A stretch of 49,528 nt of DNA from contig DAOOWV010000005.1 of NCBI GenBank assembly GCA_035371485.1, positions 1-49,528 on the forward strand, given 5' to 3'. The stretch is from DAOOWV01 sp035371485. GTDB taxonomy: Bacteria > Patescibacteriota > Dojkabacteria > JAFGLO01. This document shows, one piece after another, positions 34,116-43,295 of the stretch. The notes beneath the pieces are model-generated. The model was not told the DNA's origin. It ran no database searches and was given only the letters and a program-made list of their open reading frames with translations. The position numbers and the translations under genes were made by a program. How positions within the stretch are numbered: position 1 is the stretch's first letter; the number at the start of each line of letters is the position of its first letter.

Positions 34116-35921
34116 ATGAAAACTATGATTACGAATTTAGAAATTGAAAAAATACGTAACTTTTGTGTTATAGCGCATATTGATCACGGAAAATCTACAT
34201 TGGCTGATCGCTTTCTTGAATATTCTTCGGGAGTCAAGCTTTCATCAGATGTTGAGCGTGTCATGGACACATTAGATATCGAGCAGGAAAGAGGTATTAC
34301 GATCAAGATGCAAAGTGCAAGAATGATGTGGGATAATCATATTCTCAATCTTATTGATACCCCCGGGCATGTTGATTTTAGTTTTGAAGTTTCACGATCG
34401 GTTGTTGCAAGTGAAGGGGCACTTTTGTTGGTTGATGCAATGCAAGGGATACAGGCACAAACTATTTCTAATGCAAGGCTGGCTCAGGATCATGGACTAG
34501 AAGTTATTCCGGTCATTAGTAAAATTGATATGCCAAACATCGATATTAATAAAAGAAGAGATGAGATTTGTGCTGTTTTAGGTTTTAAGCCGAGTGATAT
34601 CTTTATGGTATCTGGCAAAACAGGACAAGGAGTTAAAGATTTGCTAGATGCAATTGTATTGATTATTCCATCACCGATAAAAAGATTAAGTGATAGTTTG
34701 CAAGCACTTATTTATGATTCGATTTATGATGAATATCGCGGAGTAATTCTCATGGTCAGACTATTTGGTGGAAAAATTAAGAAGGGACAGAGGGTCTTTG
34801 TTGGTTCAGATAATCGATCCTTTATCGTTAATAATGTTGGTTATTTTACCCCAAGCATGGTAGAGCGAGATATGTTGAATGCTGGGGAGGTTGGTTATGT
34901 TGAAACGGGAGTCAAAGATTTTTCTTTTATTAGGGTTGGAGAAACACTTGTTGATTCGGCGGATGTTAAGCCTCTACATTTATACACACGACCACGGCCA
35001 CGAATCTTTGCATCTATATTTCCTATCGAAAATAAGAATTATCCACAACTTTTAAAATCAATTGAAAAGTTGTCATTGAATGATGTATCTTTTACTATTG
35101 CTCCACAGCGATCTGAAATTTTGGGGACAGGATTTAGAATTGGGTTTTTAGGACTTTTGCATATGGAGGTTTTCCAAGAAAGATTAGAACGTGAGTTTGA
35201 AGCTGAATTAATAATTACTAGTCCATCAGTGGGATATAAAGCTACTTTAAAAAATGGTGAAAATATATCCATTGAAACTCCATCAGAATATCCAGATCCA
35301 CAGTTGGTTGAGTCTTTTCAAGAGCCAATAGTAACTCTAAGAGTTGTAACTCCGTTAAAATATATGAGTGTCGTTATGGATTTGTGTCAAAACAGAAGAG
35401 GTGAATATTTGGGTACTGAAGAGAGTGAACAAAGGTATAATATCGATTTTCTAACTATTATATACAAAATGCCTTTGTCTGAAATAATATCGAATTTTTT
35501 TGATACACTAAAATCAGTTTCGAGAGGTTATGCATCGATGGACTACAGTGAAGATGGATTTAGAGAGGCGGATATTGTAAAAGTATCTGTATTGGTAAAT
35601 AAAAAAGAAGTAGAAGCCTTATCATTTTTGGATGTTAAAAGTAACGCAAGAAAAAGAGCTACAAGATTATTATCTGTATTAAAAGAAGCAATCCCAAGAC
35701 ATCAATTTGAAATTCCTTTGCAAGCAACGATTGGAGCAAGGGTTATTGCTCGTGAAAATATCAAAGCATTTAGGAAGGATGTGTTAGTAAAATTACATGC
35801 TTCGGATCCTAGTAGAAGAGCCAAACTTCTCAATAAACAAAAAGAAGGTAAGGCAAGGATGAAAGAGGTGGGGAAAGTTTCGATACCTCAATCCGCTTTT
35901 TTGTCAATTTTAAAAACATGA
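34116..35921 (+). CDS. lepA: Elongation factor 4 (LepA)
   Basis: Ribosome-associated GTPase. G1 is AHIDHGKST, G2 region ERGITIKMQ, G3 DTPGHVDF, G4 SKID and G5 SGKTG. After the EF-G-like domains the LepA-specific C-terminal domain shows ARENIKAFRKDVLVKLHASDPSRRAKLLNKQK-type composition. I use ATG 34116 (34125 also possible); an upstream in-frame ATG at 34089 adds hydrophobic residues unlike LepA. About 600 aa is normal. Overlaps recF by 4 nt (ATGA). Confidence 0.95.
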   Translation: MKTMITNLEIEKIRNFCVIAHIDHGKSTLADRFLEYSSGVKLSSDVERVMDTLDIEQERGITIKMQSARMMWDNHILNLIDTPGHVDFSFEVSRSVVASEGALLLVDAMQGIQAQTISNARLAQDHGLEVIPVISKIDMPNIDINKRRDEICAVLGFKPSDIFMVSGKTGQGVKDLLDAIVLIIPSPIKRLSDSLQALIYDSIYDEYRGVILMVRLFGGKIKKGQRVFVGSDNRSFIVNNVGYFTPSMVERDMLNAGEVGYVETGVKDFSFIRVGETLVDSADVKPLHLYTRPRPRIFASIFPIENKNYPQLLKSIEKLSLNDVSFTIAPQRSEILGTGFRIGFLGLLHMEVFQERLEREFEAELIITSPSVGYKATLKNGENISIETPSEYPDPQLVESFQEPIVTLRVVTPLKYMSVVMDLCQNRRGEYLGTEESEQRYNIDFLTIIYKMPLSEIISNFFDTLKSVSRGYASMDYSEDGFREADIVKVSVLVNKKEVEALSFLDVKSNARKRATRLLSVLKEAIPRHQFEIPLQATIGARVIARENIKAFRKDVLVKLHASDPSRRAKLLNKQKEGKARMKEVGKVSIPQSAFLSILKT

Positions 35922-36964
35922 AATTAGAAAAAATAACAATAAGAAATATAGGAGTTTTTGATATAAAAGAAGTAATTTTCCCAAACGTTGTAACAGTTAT
36001 TGAAGGGTTGAATGCTAGTGGAAAAAGCACTGTTCTAAACAGTATTCTTTTTTTATGTCATATGCCGACCAAACCAATGAAACAGCTTAAGAAAATTGAA
36101 AGTAATACAGAATATATTGCAGTAAGAGGAAGTTTTTCTTTTCAAGGGGAATCAGTTCCAATGATTATTGAAGCGGTGGGTGGGTATGTTAATGGGATTT
36201 TAAAGAAAAAATATCTATTGAATAAAATAAAGACTTATCGATCTCAAATTAGGCCTTTCCCAAGTTGTTTAATTTTTAATCCTGAAATGGTTTCACTTTT
36301 TACGTCCTCTTCTTCAAATCAAAGAAAATTTTGGATAAGACTTATTGAAATGTTAGATCCTACTTTCACTGCTAACTGGAACAGGTATTGGGCGATAATA
36401 AGAAATAGAAATAATATTCTAAAGAAGATCGCAGAGGGCAAAGCGAAAATCGAACATCTTTCAGTTTGGAGTGAAAAAATGGTTGAAAGTGTTGCTGTTG
36501 TTGAGGAGCAAATAATCTACTGGTTAACACAAATTAACACATATCTTCATTCAATTTCAGATGATATTGAACTTTCTGTAGATATTGTTTCAACTAGAGA
36601 GATAGTAGATCATTTAGATAAGAATATTCAGGTTGATATCAGAAAAGGATATACCTCTGTAGGTCTACATTTTTTTACGGTTAAATTACTTCTAGCTGGA
36701 AAAGATATCTCGCTTTATGGATCAAGGGGACAATCAAAGCTTGTATGTGTAAAAATAATTGTTGCACTTAGTAATCTAATTTTTGACTTGTTTAACGAAT
36801 ATCCTATCTTACTAATTGATGATATGGGTGCTGAATTAGATAGCGATAATATACAAATAATGGAAAAGTTAATTAGTAATCCGGAACAACAAAAAATAAT
36901 TACAACAATAGATATATCATCGATTCCAAAAGGTGTAAGGGGAGAAGTTATACAGCTTTCTTAG
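35918..36964 (+). CDS. recF: DNA replication and repair protein RecF
   Basis: SMC/ABC-like ATPase that loads RecA at gaps. Walker A is GLNASGKST, followed by LNSILFLCHM; the signature motif is YGSRGQSKL (usual form SxGQ) and Walker B PILLIDDMGAELD. 348 aa is normal. It is translationally coupled to lepA rather than placed in a dnaA-dnaN-recF-gyrB operon as in many bacteria. Its last 17 nt overlap the convergent YtxH-like gene. Confidence 0.88.
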   Translation: MKLEKITIRNIGVFDIKEVIFPNVVTVIEGLNASGKSTVLNSILFLCHMPTKPMKQLKKIESNTEYIAVRGSFSFQGESVPMIIEAVGGYVNGILKKKYLLNKIKTYRSQIRPFPSCLIFNPEMVSLFTSSSSNQRKFWIRLIEMLDPTFTANWNRYWAIIRNRNNILKKIAEGKAKIEHLSVWSEKMVESVAVVEEQIIYWLTQINTYLHSISDDIELSVDIVSTREIVDHLDKNIQVDIRKGYTSVGLHFFTVKLLLAGKDISLYGSRGQSKLVCVKIIVALSNLIFDLFNEYPILLIDDMGAELDSDNIQIMEKLISNPEQQKIITTIDISSIPKGVRGEVIQLS

Positions 36965-37244
36965 TAGTACTGTTTGTTTTGTTAATTATCTCACTTCCTT
37001 TGGTTTTAAGAGTTTTGATTTCACTTTTTATTGCTTTTTTTACTTTTCTATATTCTTTTTTGGCTTCGGGGATTATTTCCGTATCAATTTGTTCTTTGAT
37101 TTTTGAGGCTTTCAGTTTTAGGTCTTTTCTAGTTTCTGATCCTGATTTTGGGGCAACTAATATTCCTGTAATTACACCAACAACAGCACTTACTGCTGCT
37201 ACAGACAGAATTGTAAATCCTGCTTTTTGAGCTGAAATTTTCAT
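36948..37244 (-). CDS. YtxH-domain protein
   Basis: 98 residues: a small hydrophobic N-terminal helix rich in Gly/Ala/Val (about 9-30) ending in APKSGSETRKDLKLKA, the characteristic YtxH (GYP-type) turn, then a Lys-rich amphipathic coiled coil. YtxH proteins are linked to stress responses and the envelope in Firmicutes; role unknown. Next to a DUF948-like gene, a pairing also seen in other Gram-positives. Confidence 0.75.
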   Translation of the reverse strand: MKISAQKAGFTILSVAAVSAVVGVITGILVAPKSGSETRKDLKLKASKIKEQIDTEIIPEAKKEYRKVKKAIKSEIKTLKTKGSEIINKTNSTTKKAV

Positions 37245-37266
37245 AATAACTTTTGATAAATTATTT

Positions 37267-37569
37267 TTATTTTTCTTCCTTTACAAATATTTTCGAAGCA
37301 ATTTTTTCAACGTAATCTATTGGTCTTCTAATTACTGTATTAAATATATGAAAAGTACTTACAAATTGTTTAACTTCCACTTCCATATCATTCACGACTG
37401 ATTTTACTTTTGAAGTAATTTCTTCAACAGAAGAAAGTGCTTTGTTTGTTGTTCGAAGTGTAATTGATAGTTCTCTAGCACTAACAGCAAGATAAGAAAT
37501 TAATGCAAAAATTGATGCAGAGATAAATCCAATAACTACCATCCAATAGGTTGAGGGAATGTTATCCAT
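37267..37569 (-). CDS. DUF948-like membrane protein
   Basis: 100 residues with one N-terminal membrane helix (about 9-29) and a coiled coil containing the heptad-like SSVEEITSKVKSVVNDM pattern of DUF948. It precedes the YtxH-like gene by 22 nt on the same strand. Probably an envelope-anchored helper; no enzymatic motif. Confidence 0.65.
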   Translation of the reverse strand: MDNIPSTYWMVVIGFISASIFALISYLAVSARELSITLRTTNKALSSVEEITSKVKSVVNDMEVEVKQFVSTFHIFNTVIRRPIDYVEKIASKIFVKEEK

Positions 37570-37716
37570 TTTTAATTATGTTAAATTATTTTGACAAGTT
37601 TTATAGTTATTTTTATCAGAAGATGATGTAGAGGTTAGGTAACCGTAAAATATAGAAAATTTAATCGTATTCCATTTTATCACTTCCTGTTTAGTAGTGT
37701 CAAGACAATAGATATG

Positions 37717-37745
37717 TTGCAATTGGATCAAGATGGTGTTATAAT
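37717..37745 (+). promoter_or_regulatory. Promoter TTGCAA-17-TATAAT for the recombinase
   Basis: TTGCAA (37717-37722), 17-nt spacer, TATAAT (37740-37745). Identical hexamers and spacing to the rpoD promoter. Predicted start near 37752, leader about 28 nt. Confidence 0.65.
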
Positions 37746-37779
37746 ACCTTGTATATTAGTTATTATTAGATAAAGTTAT

Positions 37780-38649
37780 ATGGTCATTGAAAAAGCGTTA
37801 ACAGTTCTTGAAAAAGATTTGCAAAATAAGGGTAGATCCAAATATACAACAATTTCCTATATGACAGATTTACAGCAAATGCTTTCTTATCTTAAATCAA
37901 ATGGAATTAATAATATCGAAGATGTTAAGTTTGAACACTTGGATAATTATAAAAAATTTATGTTGAAAAATGAGGAGTTTTCGGTTAAAAGCGTTTCAAG
38001 AAAAGTTAATAGTATTAGACTTTTGTTTAAATGCTTGTTTTCTGAAGGGATAATTTCTACCAATATAGCCGAACATTTATCACATCCTTATTTTAAAAAT
38101 GCTGATCCAAAGGTCTTGCAACCGGTTGAATATAGAGCAATAAGAGATGCAAGTAGATCTGATGCAAGATTATATAGTGTTGTTGAAGTTTTGTTGCAAA
38201 CAGGCATTAGGGTGGGTGAGTTGGTTAGGTTAAAAAAAGATGATTTGTTCCAAGAAGGTGGAAAATGGTTTTTTAAGATTACCAAATATCAAAGCCAGCC
38301 AGAAAGAATTGTTCCTGTAAATGAAAAAGCTTATAAAGCATTGCAATCTTGGTTAAAGGTTCGTCCTAATGTTGGAACAGACTATATTTATGTAACAAGA
38401 AATGCTAAACCAATTATTGTTCGTAACCTAAGAACTTCTTTACTTAGAGTATTCAAAAAAGCTGGTGTAAATAGAGGTACTGTAAACGACTTTAGAAATA
38501 CATTTATTGCTTATTATTTAGCAAAGGGTGTATCAAGAGAAGATGTTGCGCAACTCGTTGGACATAGAAATCTTACGACAACCGATAGATATAAAGATCT
38601 TCTACCCAAAGAAGATAAGGTAGGTTTTGAAAAACCTATTGTTCTTTAG
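37780..38649 (+). CDS. Tyrosine recombinase (XerC/D-like) with catalytic His replaced by Asn
   Basis: 289 residues: an N-terminal SAM-like core-binding domain (about 1-100) and a C-terminal catalytic domain. Visible catalytic positions are R144 (TGIRVGELVRL), a lysine in the beta hairpin near 169, R239, H262 (VGHRNLTTTDRY) and Tyr271. The box usually written HxLRH reads N236-D-F-R239-N240, so both histidines are asparagine. It may be the chromosome-dimer resolvase of this lineage or an integrase relic; it stands alone with its own promoter and no visible att repeats nearby. Confidence 0.82.
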   Translation: MVIEKALTVLEKDLQNKGRSKYTTISYMTDLQQMLSYLKSNGINNIEDVKFEHLDNYKKFMLKNEEFSVKSVSRKVNSIRLLFKCLFSEGIISTNIAEHLSHPYFKNADPKVLQPVEYRAIRDASRSDARLYSVVEVLLQTGIRVGELVRLKKDDLFQEGGKWFFKITKYQSQPERIVPVNEKAYKALQSWLKVRPNVGTDYIYVTRNAKPIIVRNLRTSLLRVFKKAGVNRGTVNDFRNTFIAYYLAKGVSREDVAQLVGHRNLTTTDRYKDLLPKEDKVGFEKPIVL

Positions 38650-38655
38650 GTTCAA

Positions 38656-38673
38656 TTAATGAATTTTCATTAA
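38656..38673. repeat. Perfect palindrome after the recombinase gene
   Basis: TTAATGAA-TT-TTCATTAA, an 18-bp palindrome starting 7 nt after the recombinase stop codon. It could be a hairpin end for the transcript or a protein-binding site. Confidence 0.4.
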
Positions 38674-38719
38674 AAGTTGTATTGTAATTTGACTTAGTGT
38701 TAGTACGTTTTTAGGTTAA

Positions 38720-38748
38720 TTGTAAAATTAACTAGATCTTGTTATACT
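38720..38748 (+). promoter_or_regulatory. Promoter TTGTAA-17-TATACT, predicted leaderless
   Basis: TTGTAA (38720-38725) and TATACT (38743-38748) are 17 nt apart. The predicted start falls on or next to the A of the ATG at 38755, so the mRNA should lack a leader. Confidence 0.6.
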
Positions 38749-38754
38749 AACACT

Positions 38755-40032
38755 ATGATTAAGTTTCCATTTTTTAATAATACAAAAGAGTCGAAGATTG
38801 CTGATTTTGGTGAAGGTACTTTATTTTTGGCAATCGATATTGGTACCGAATTGCTTAAGGGAGTGTTGTGTAGAATGAGCTCTCAAGGGGTTGAAATTCT
38901 AAGAAAAGCTCAGATTTGGCAACAACATCATGCAATGAGAAGTGGAGTGATACAGAATATTGATACTGTTACTTCAAATATTGAGCTCTTGTATAACGAT
39001 CTTGTTTCAGATTTAGTAGCACAAAAAGTTGCAACTTCGCAATTTCCAAAACATGTTATTTTAGGTGTTGCTGGAGAACTTGTTCATGGAGAACCAGTAT
39101 TGGCAAATTATGATAGGGATGAGGGTTCATCAGTACAAATTACAAAAGATGAACAGGAAAAAATTATTGAAGAGGTTCGGGATAAAGTAATAAATAGCGG
39201 GATCCAAGATATTTCACAGACGCTAGGATTGAAAGAAGAGGAGGTTGTTCCATTACATATTGATTTGTCTGCAATTGAGATTGGAACGATGAGAGTTGAT
39301 TCTTTGATAGGATATAAAGGCAGAACGATTAAACTTTTTTTCAATACTGTTTTTGCACCTTATACTTTTGTTGAGGCTATTATTTCCGTTGTAGAAAAAT
39401 TGGGGTTAAAAGTTATAACAATTGTGGCACAGCCATTTGCGGTAGCTAATGCATATAAAGGTTCAAGTAATATTAATTTTGATGGAATATTTATTGATGT
39501 TGGTGGAGGCACTACCGATATTGCTGTTGTTAAAAAAGGAACGATTGTTAGTAGTTATATGTTTGCATTTGGTGGAAGAATCTTTACCGAAAGATTGGTT
39601 AAAGAAATGAATCTGGAATATCGTTTCGCTGAACAGCGTAAAATTAAATATTCAAATGGGGTTCTCCAATCTAATATTGCTAAGGATGTAAAAAATATCC
39701 TTAGAAAAGATGTTTCCTTATGGGCTGATGGGGTTCGTATTGCTTTTTCACAATTTACAGATATTGATACATTGCCAACTAAAATTTACATGTGTGGGGG
39801 GGGATGTCTTTTACCAGATATTAAAGAAATATTAATAGCTTACCCTTGGAAACAATATGTCAATTTTATTAAACATCCAAGCTCTGTAAGAATGGCTGTG
39901 AGTGATATTGATCATGTTATTGACCCAAAGAATATTTTGGACAATCAACTTTTTATTACTCCAGTGGCTATTGCTGTATACGCTTGGAAAATATTTATGA
40001 ATCCTGAATATCATTTAAGTTTGCAATTATAA
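38755..40032 (+). CDS. FtsA/PilM-like actin-family ATPase
   Basis: 425 residues with actin-fold motifs: phosphate-1 LFLAIDIGTELLKGVL, phosphate-2 GIFIDVGGGTTDIAVV, an adenosine motif near YMCGGGCLLPDI. The insert between (about 60-200) has the SHS2/1C character of FtsA and PilM. It could serve cell division (FtsA) or membrane anchoring of pilus/secretion parts (PilM). The downstream baseplate-J-like membrane gene, 2 nt later, rather than ftsZ, favours a role with an envelope complex. A C-terminal amphipathic FtsA helix is not clear. Confidence 0.75.
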   Translation: MIKFPFFNNTKESKIADFGEGTLFLAIDIGTELLKGVLCRMSSQGVEILRKAQIWQQHHAMRSGVIQNIDTVTSNIELLYNDLVSDLVAQKVATSQFPKHVILGVAGELVHGEPVLANYDRDEGSSVQITKDEQEKIIEEVRDKVINSGIQDISQTLGLKEEEVVPLHIDLSAIEIGTMRVDSLIGYKGRTIKLFFNTVFAPYTFVEAIISVVEKLGLKVITIVAQPFAVANAYKGSSNINFDGIFIDVGGGTTDIAVVKKGTIVSSYMFAFGGRIFTERLVKEMNLEYRFAEQRKIKYSNGVLQSNIAKDVKNILRKDVSLWADGVRIAFSQFTDIDTLPTKIYMCGGGCLLPDIKEILIAYPWKQYVNFIKHPSSVRMAVSDIDHVIDPKNILDNQLFITPVAIAVYAWKIFMNPEYHLSLQL

Positions 40033-40034
40033 TA

Positions 40035-42011
40035 ATGGAGCTGGTGGAGAAGATAGTAATAACAAGGGAAATGTTATTAACTGAAATAATTGATAGACTA
40101 ACTATAGTTAAAAGATCGAGAATTTTGCTATTTCTTGAAGATGGAAGTGATATTGGGACAAGTGTGGTTACCCTTAAGCTTATTCTTGAGAAAGCAAAGG
40201 AGTTACAAAAAAAGATTATTTTTATAACTACTGATGTAATTTCACAAAAAGTTATTACCTCTTCTGGAATATTGTTTTATCCCCAAGAACAACAAGTTAA
40301 AGAGGAAGATTGGTTAGATACAATTGAGAAAAAGAATAATAATATTAAAAATGATACAGTTGATAACGACACATTTAACAATGTGGATGATTCTGTTCTT
40401 GAGAATAATATTAATGATGCAAACGAGAAATCCTCAGTTTTAAATTCGTGTGACGTTTTTGCTCCAGTTGGAGTGTCTAAGCCAGAGATTCCAGAAAAAC
40501 AAGGTGAGATACGTTCGGTGGGAGGCTTTAGTATGGTTGTAGGTGGTGATATAAACAACACTTCTTTATCAACACCTGTAGAAAATGTAACAATTGAACC
40601 AACTGTTTCACAACCATTACCGAATAGTACTGTTAATTTTGAAAAAAAAGCATCTATGAACGTTGATAAAAAATTAATTGGTATGGATTGGGGGAAAGGA
40701 AGTGTAAATTTAAAGGAAAGTGAAATTAATCCCGTTGAAAAAAAAGATATATATGTTAGGAAGGGTGGAATAAAGGAGAAATTTATGAATAATGAAGGTG
40801 TTTGGCGTAAGATATTTAAACAAAAATTTGTATGGCTTGGTTTGGGATTGGGAATAGTAATTGGTGCTGTATGGTTTTTTTACTACTATAATTTTGTTCC
40901 AAAGGTGGAAGTTACCTTATATCCTGAAAATATTCCAGTATCTTACGTAGGGACTGTTATTGCTAAGGATACCGCAATAGGTATATCAATTAATGAGGGT
41001 GTTGCTACTATTTCAAGTAAAACAGGTGAGAGAATTAGTACTTTATCTGAAAGTGGAAATACAGAACAAAAAACCGAAGTTGGTGATTCGGCAAAGGGGT
41101 CGGTAACACTATATAATGCAACAACTGCAGAGATAGTTCTGAGTGCTGGTACTGTTTTAGTTGGAGGGGGAAAGAATTTTAAATTAGTTGATGGAGCTAC
41201 TGTTCCTGCCCAAGTAGGGGAGAGTAATGGTACAAAAATTGTTTCTGTAACTGCGAATGAAATTGGTCCAGAATATAATTTGTCTGCAGGTACATTTTTT
41301 TCTGTAACTGGATTTGAACCTTCAAGTTTATATGGTCAAAATTATGCAGCATTTACAGGCGGAAAGAAGGAGGAAATATATGTTGTTTCTGAAGCTGATG
41401 TTTTAAGAATTGGTGAGCAGTTAGAGAAGAATCTTGAAGAACAACTGAAACAACAGCTTCGTGATCTGTATCCTGCTGACAAATGGGCTCTTGTTGAGGA
41501 TCAAATAACTATCGAAAAAGGAACTGGAGTTGAAAGATTTCAGACTGATGTTCCAATTGGCTCTGAGGCCACTATCGTAAATGTTACTGTTGAGCTAAAA
41601 GCTTCGGCAGTTTATTATAATGTTGATGAGCTTGAAGCAGCTGTTAAGGAATTATTGATTTTAGACTACAATAGTAACATAACTGAAAATGAAAATGGAA
41701 GTATTGTTGATGCTACATTGGATAATAAATTTGGTATCAATATTAAAACAATTTCTGTAAAAGATAATGTTGTTAATATTGAAATAGATGCTAGTGGAGT
41801 TATGCGAACAAGTATAGACACTGTTAAAACAAGTCAAGAATTAAAAGGGAAGAAATGGGATGAAGGAATTGAATATTTAAACAATTTACCAAGCATGAGG
41901 CAGGAGCCTTTAGTTGTATTGACTCCAGAAAATTATTCCAAAAAATTCAGACACTTTCCCAATAACACCTCAAGAATCACGGTTAGAATCAAGAATGAAT
42001 CTGTTGAATAA
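40035..42011 (+). CDS. Single-pass membrane protein with baseplate-J-like extracellular domain
   Basis: 658 residues. Residues 1-85 form an alpha/beta domain (ILLFLEDGSDIGTSVV, KIIFITTDVIS), then a long Asn/Asp/Ser-rich linker, a transmembrane helix (266-285), and a large outer domain. The outer part has GSVTLYNATTAEIVLSAGTV and VSVTANEIGPEYNLSAGTFF, repeats typical of baseplate-J/gp47-like proteins, then an EEQLKQQLRDLYPADKW coiled region. Proteins of this type are frequent in CPR; their job is unknown. It is tightly coupled to the actin-like ATPase, so a cytoskeleton-linked surface complex is plausible. Confidence 0.6.
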   Translation: MELVEKIVITREMLLTEIIDRLTIVKRSRILLFLEDGSDIGTSVVTLKLILEKAKELQKKIIFITTDVISQKVITSSGILFYPQEQQVKEEDWLDTIEKKNNNIKNDTVDNDTFNNVDDSVLENNINDANEKSSVLNSCDVFAPVGVSKPEIPEKQGEIRSVGGFSMVVGGDINNTSLSTPVENVTIEPTVSQPLPNSTVNFEKKASMNVDKKLIGMDWGKGSVNLKESEINPVEKKDIYVRKGGIKEKFMNNEGVWRKIFKQKFVWLGLGLGIVIGAVWFFYYYNFVPKVEVTLYPENIPVSYVGTVIAKDTAIGISINEGVATISSKTGERISTLSESGNTEQKTEVGDSAKGSVTLYNATTAEIVLSAGTVLVGGGKNFKLVDGATVPAQVGESNGTKIVSVTANEIGPEYNLSAGTFFSVTGFEPSSLYGQNYAAFTGGKKEEIYVVSEADVLRIGEQLEKNLEEQLKQQLRDLYPADKWALVEDQITIEKGTGVERFQTDVPIGSEATIVNVTVELKASAVYYNVDELEAAVKELLILDYNSNITENENGSIVDATLDNKFGINIKTISVKDNVVNIEIDASGVMRTSIDTVKTSQELKGKKWDEGIEYLNNLPSMRQEPLVVLTPENYSKKFRHFPNNTSRITVRIKNESVE

Positions 42012-42036
42012 AGCAGGTTTTATATAATAGGTATTC

Positions 42037-43218
42037 TTATTCGATTTCAAATGTTTCGTTTTTCATCCATTTTCTGAAGTCTTTTGTACCTAATGGCGCT
42101 ACTTCAAAAAATCCTTTTTTATTTCTTACCATTACTGCGCGAGTATATCCGTCAGCACTCCCTATCTCAATCCACTTACCATCAACATACTCTCTATCAA
42201 TCTGTGACCAATAGTAGCTTCTAAAACCACTACTTTCTAAGAAATTTTGTCTAACAGTTGTTGATTTTTCTTTTCCATTTTTTCTAACAGTTCTTGAAAG
42301 GAGATCATAGTAGCTAAACAAATCGATCGTTATATAGTTCTGCTCTTTTGTCATCTCTTGAACATTAAGTCCCATCTCTTCAAAATCTTCTTTCATTATT
42401 GGATAGGAGTGAATAGGGTACTGGTCATTAAGTGTGTTTACGATTTTTGATATTTTTTCTTCATCATTCATGTGGGTTTTTAAAATACTTCCGGTTAAAA
42501 GCTTTGAGAGACTCAGTGAACGTTGTATTGTTCCTAATAATAAGGGATGAACTTTTTCTGATAAAGTTGCAAATACACTTTGTGAGAAATCTCCGTTTTG
42601 ACTAAACTTTTCAGATTGAGCCATCTCCAAATATTTCTGAACCTGTTGAATTTCAACAGAAACCGGCCTTTTATTTTGATCTATTGGTGCAAGTGGATGA
42701 TTGGTAATACTGGTGTCAATTGGACTAAAACTTGTAAGTGGCCCAGTCAAAATTTGGTCTGCTCCTAGAGTTAACATTGTCATTGCGGAAGCTGCAACAC
42801 TTGGGGCGATTACAGTAAAGTTTTTAAAGTAGCTTCTTATAAGTTTTACAATTTTATATGCTGCAATTCCAGATCCACCAGGTCCATAAATAATTAAATT
42901 TATTTTTTCTGCTTTTCCAATTTTTTCAATATGATTGTAAATCTCTTTAGTATCATCGTCTACTAACCTTGCTCCATAAGGAATATAAAGTACAAGTACC
43001 TTTCCATTAAAAGCTTGTTCCAACTGAGTGATAAGTTGTTGAGTTTCATCCCAACACGCTATTTTAGATGTATCTATGTAAGGGTTGATATTTGCTTGTT
43101 GCCCTTGTGGTGGGGTAGTTGAATCAACTGGATTATTTACAGATGATAAATTCTGAGGTTGAGTTGGATTTGTTTGTAAGTTATTGCTTGGTAATGAATT
43201 TGGGGCATTGTTATCCAT
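42037..43218 (-). CDS. SDH/ClpP-class serine protease-like protein
   Basis: 393 residues. The first ~50 are Pro/Gln/Asn-rich and disordered; then a crotonase/ClpP fold: LIIYGPGGSGIAAYKI (oxyanion region), VIAPSVAASAMTMLTLGADQIL with the candidate nucleophile Ser in AASAM, and LTSFSPIDTSI. This matches the serine dehydrogenase proteinase (SDH_sah) branch related to SppA. No signal peptide or membrane helix is seen, so it is probably cytoplasmic. A C-terminal ~110-residue domain is unassigned. It stands alone, convergent with the baseplate-J-like gene. Confidence 0.7.
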   Translation of the reverse strand: MDNNAPNSLPSNNLQTNPTQPQNLSSVNNPVDSTTPPQGQQANINPYIDTSKIACWDETQQLITQLEQAFNGKVLVLYIPYGARLVDDDTKEIYNHIEKIGKAEKINLIIYGPGGSGIAAYKIVKLIRSYFKNFTVIAPSVAASAMTMLTLGADQILTGPLTSFSPIDTSITNHPLAPIDQNKRPVSVEIQQVQKYLEMAQSEKFSQNGDFSQSVFATLSEKVHPLLLGTIQRSLSLSKLLTGSILKTHMNDEEKISKIVNTLNDQYPIHSYPIMKEDFEEMGLNVQEMTKEQNYITIDLFSYYDLLSRTVRKNGKEKSTTVRQNFLESSGFRSYYWSQIDREYVDGKWIEIGSADGYTRAVMVRNKKGFFEVAPLGTKDFRKWMKNETFEIE

Positions 43219-43295
43219 TATTGTGAAATTAAAAATAAGTTATTTTATTTTATCAATAAACTTGAAAGTAGTAAATACAATCTAACCTTAAAATA

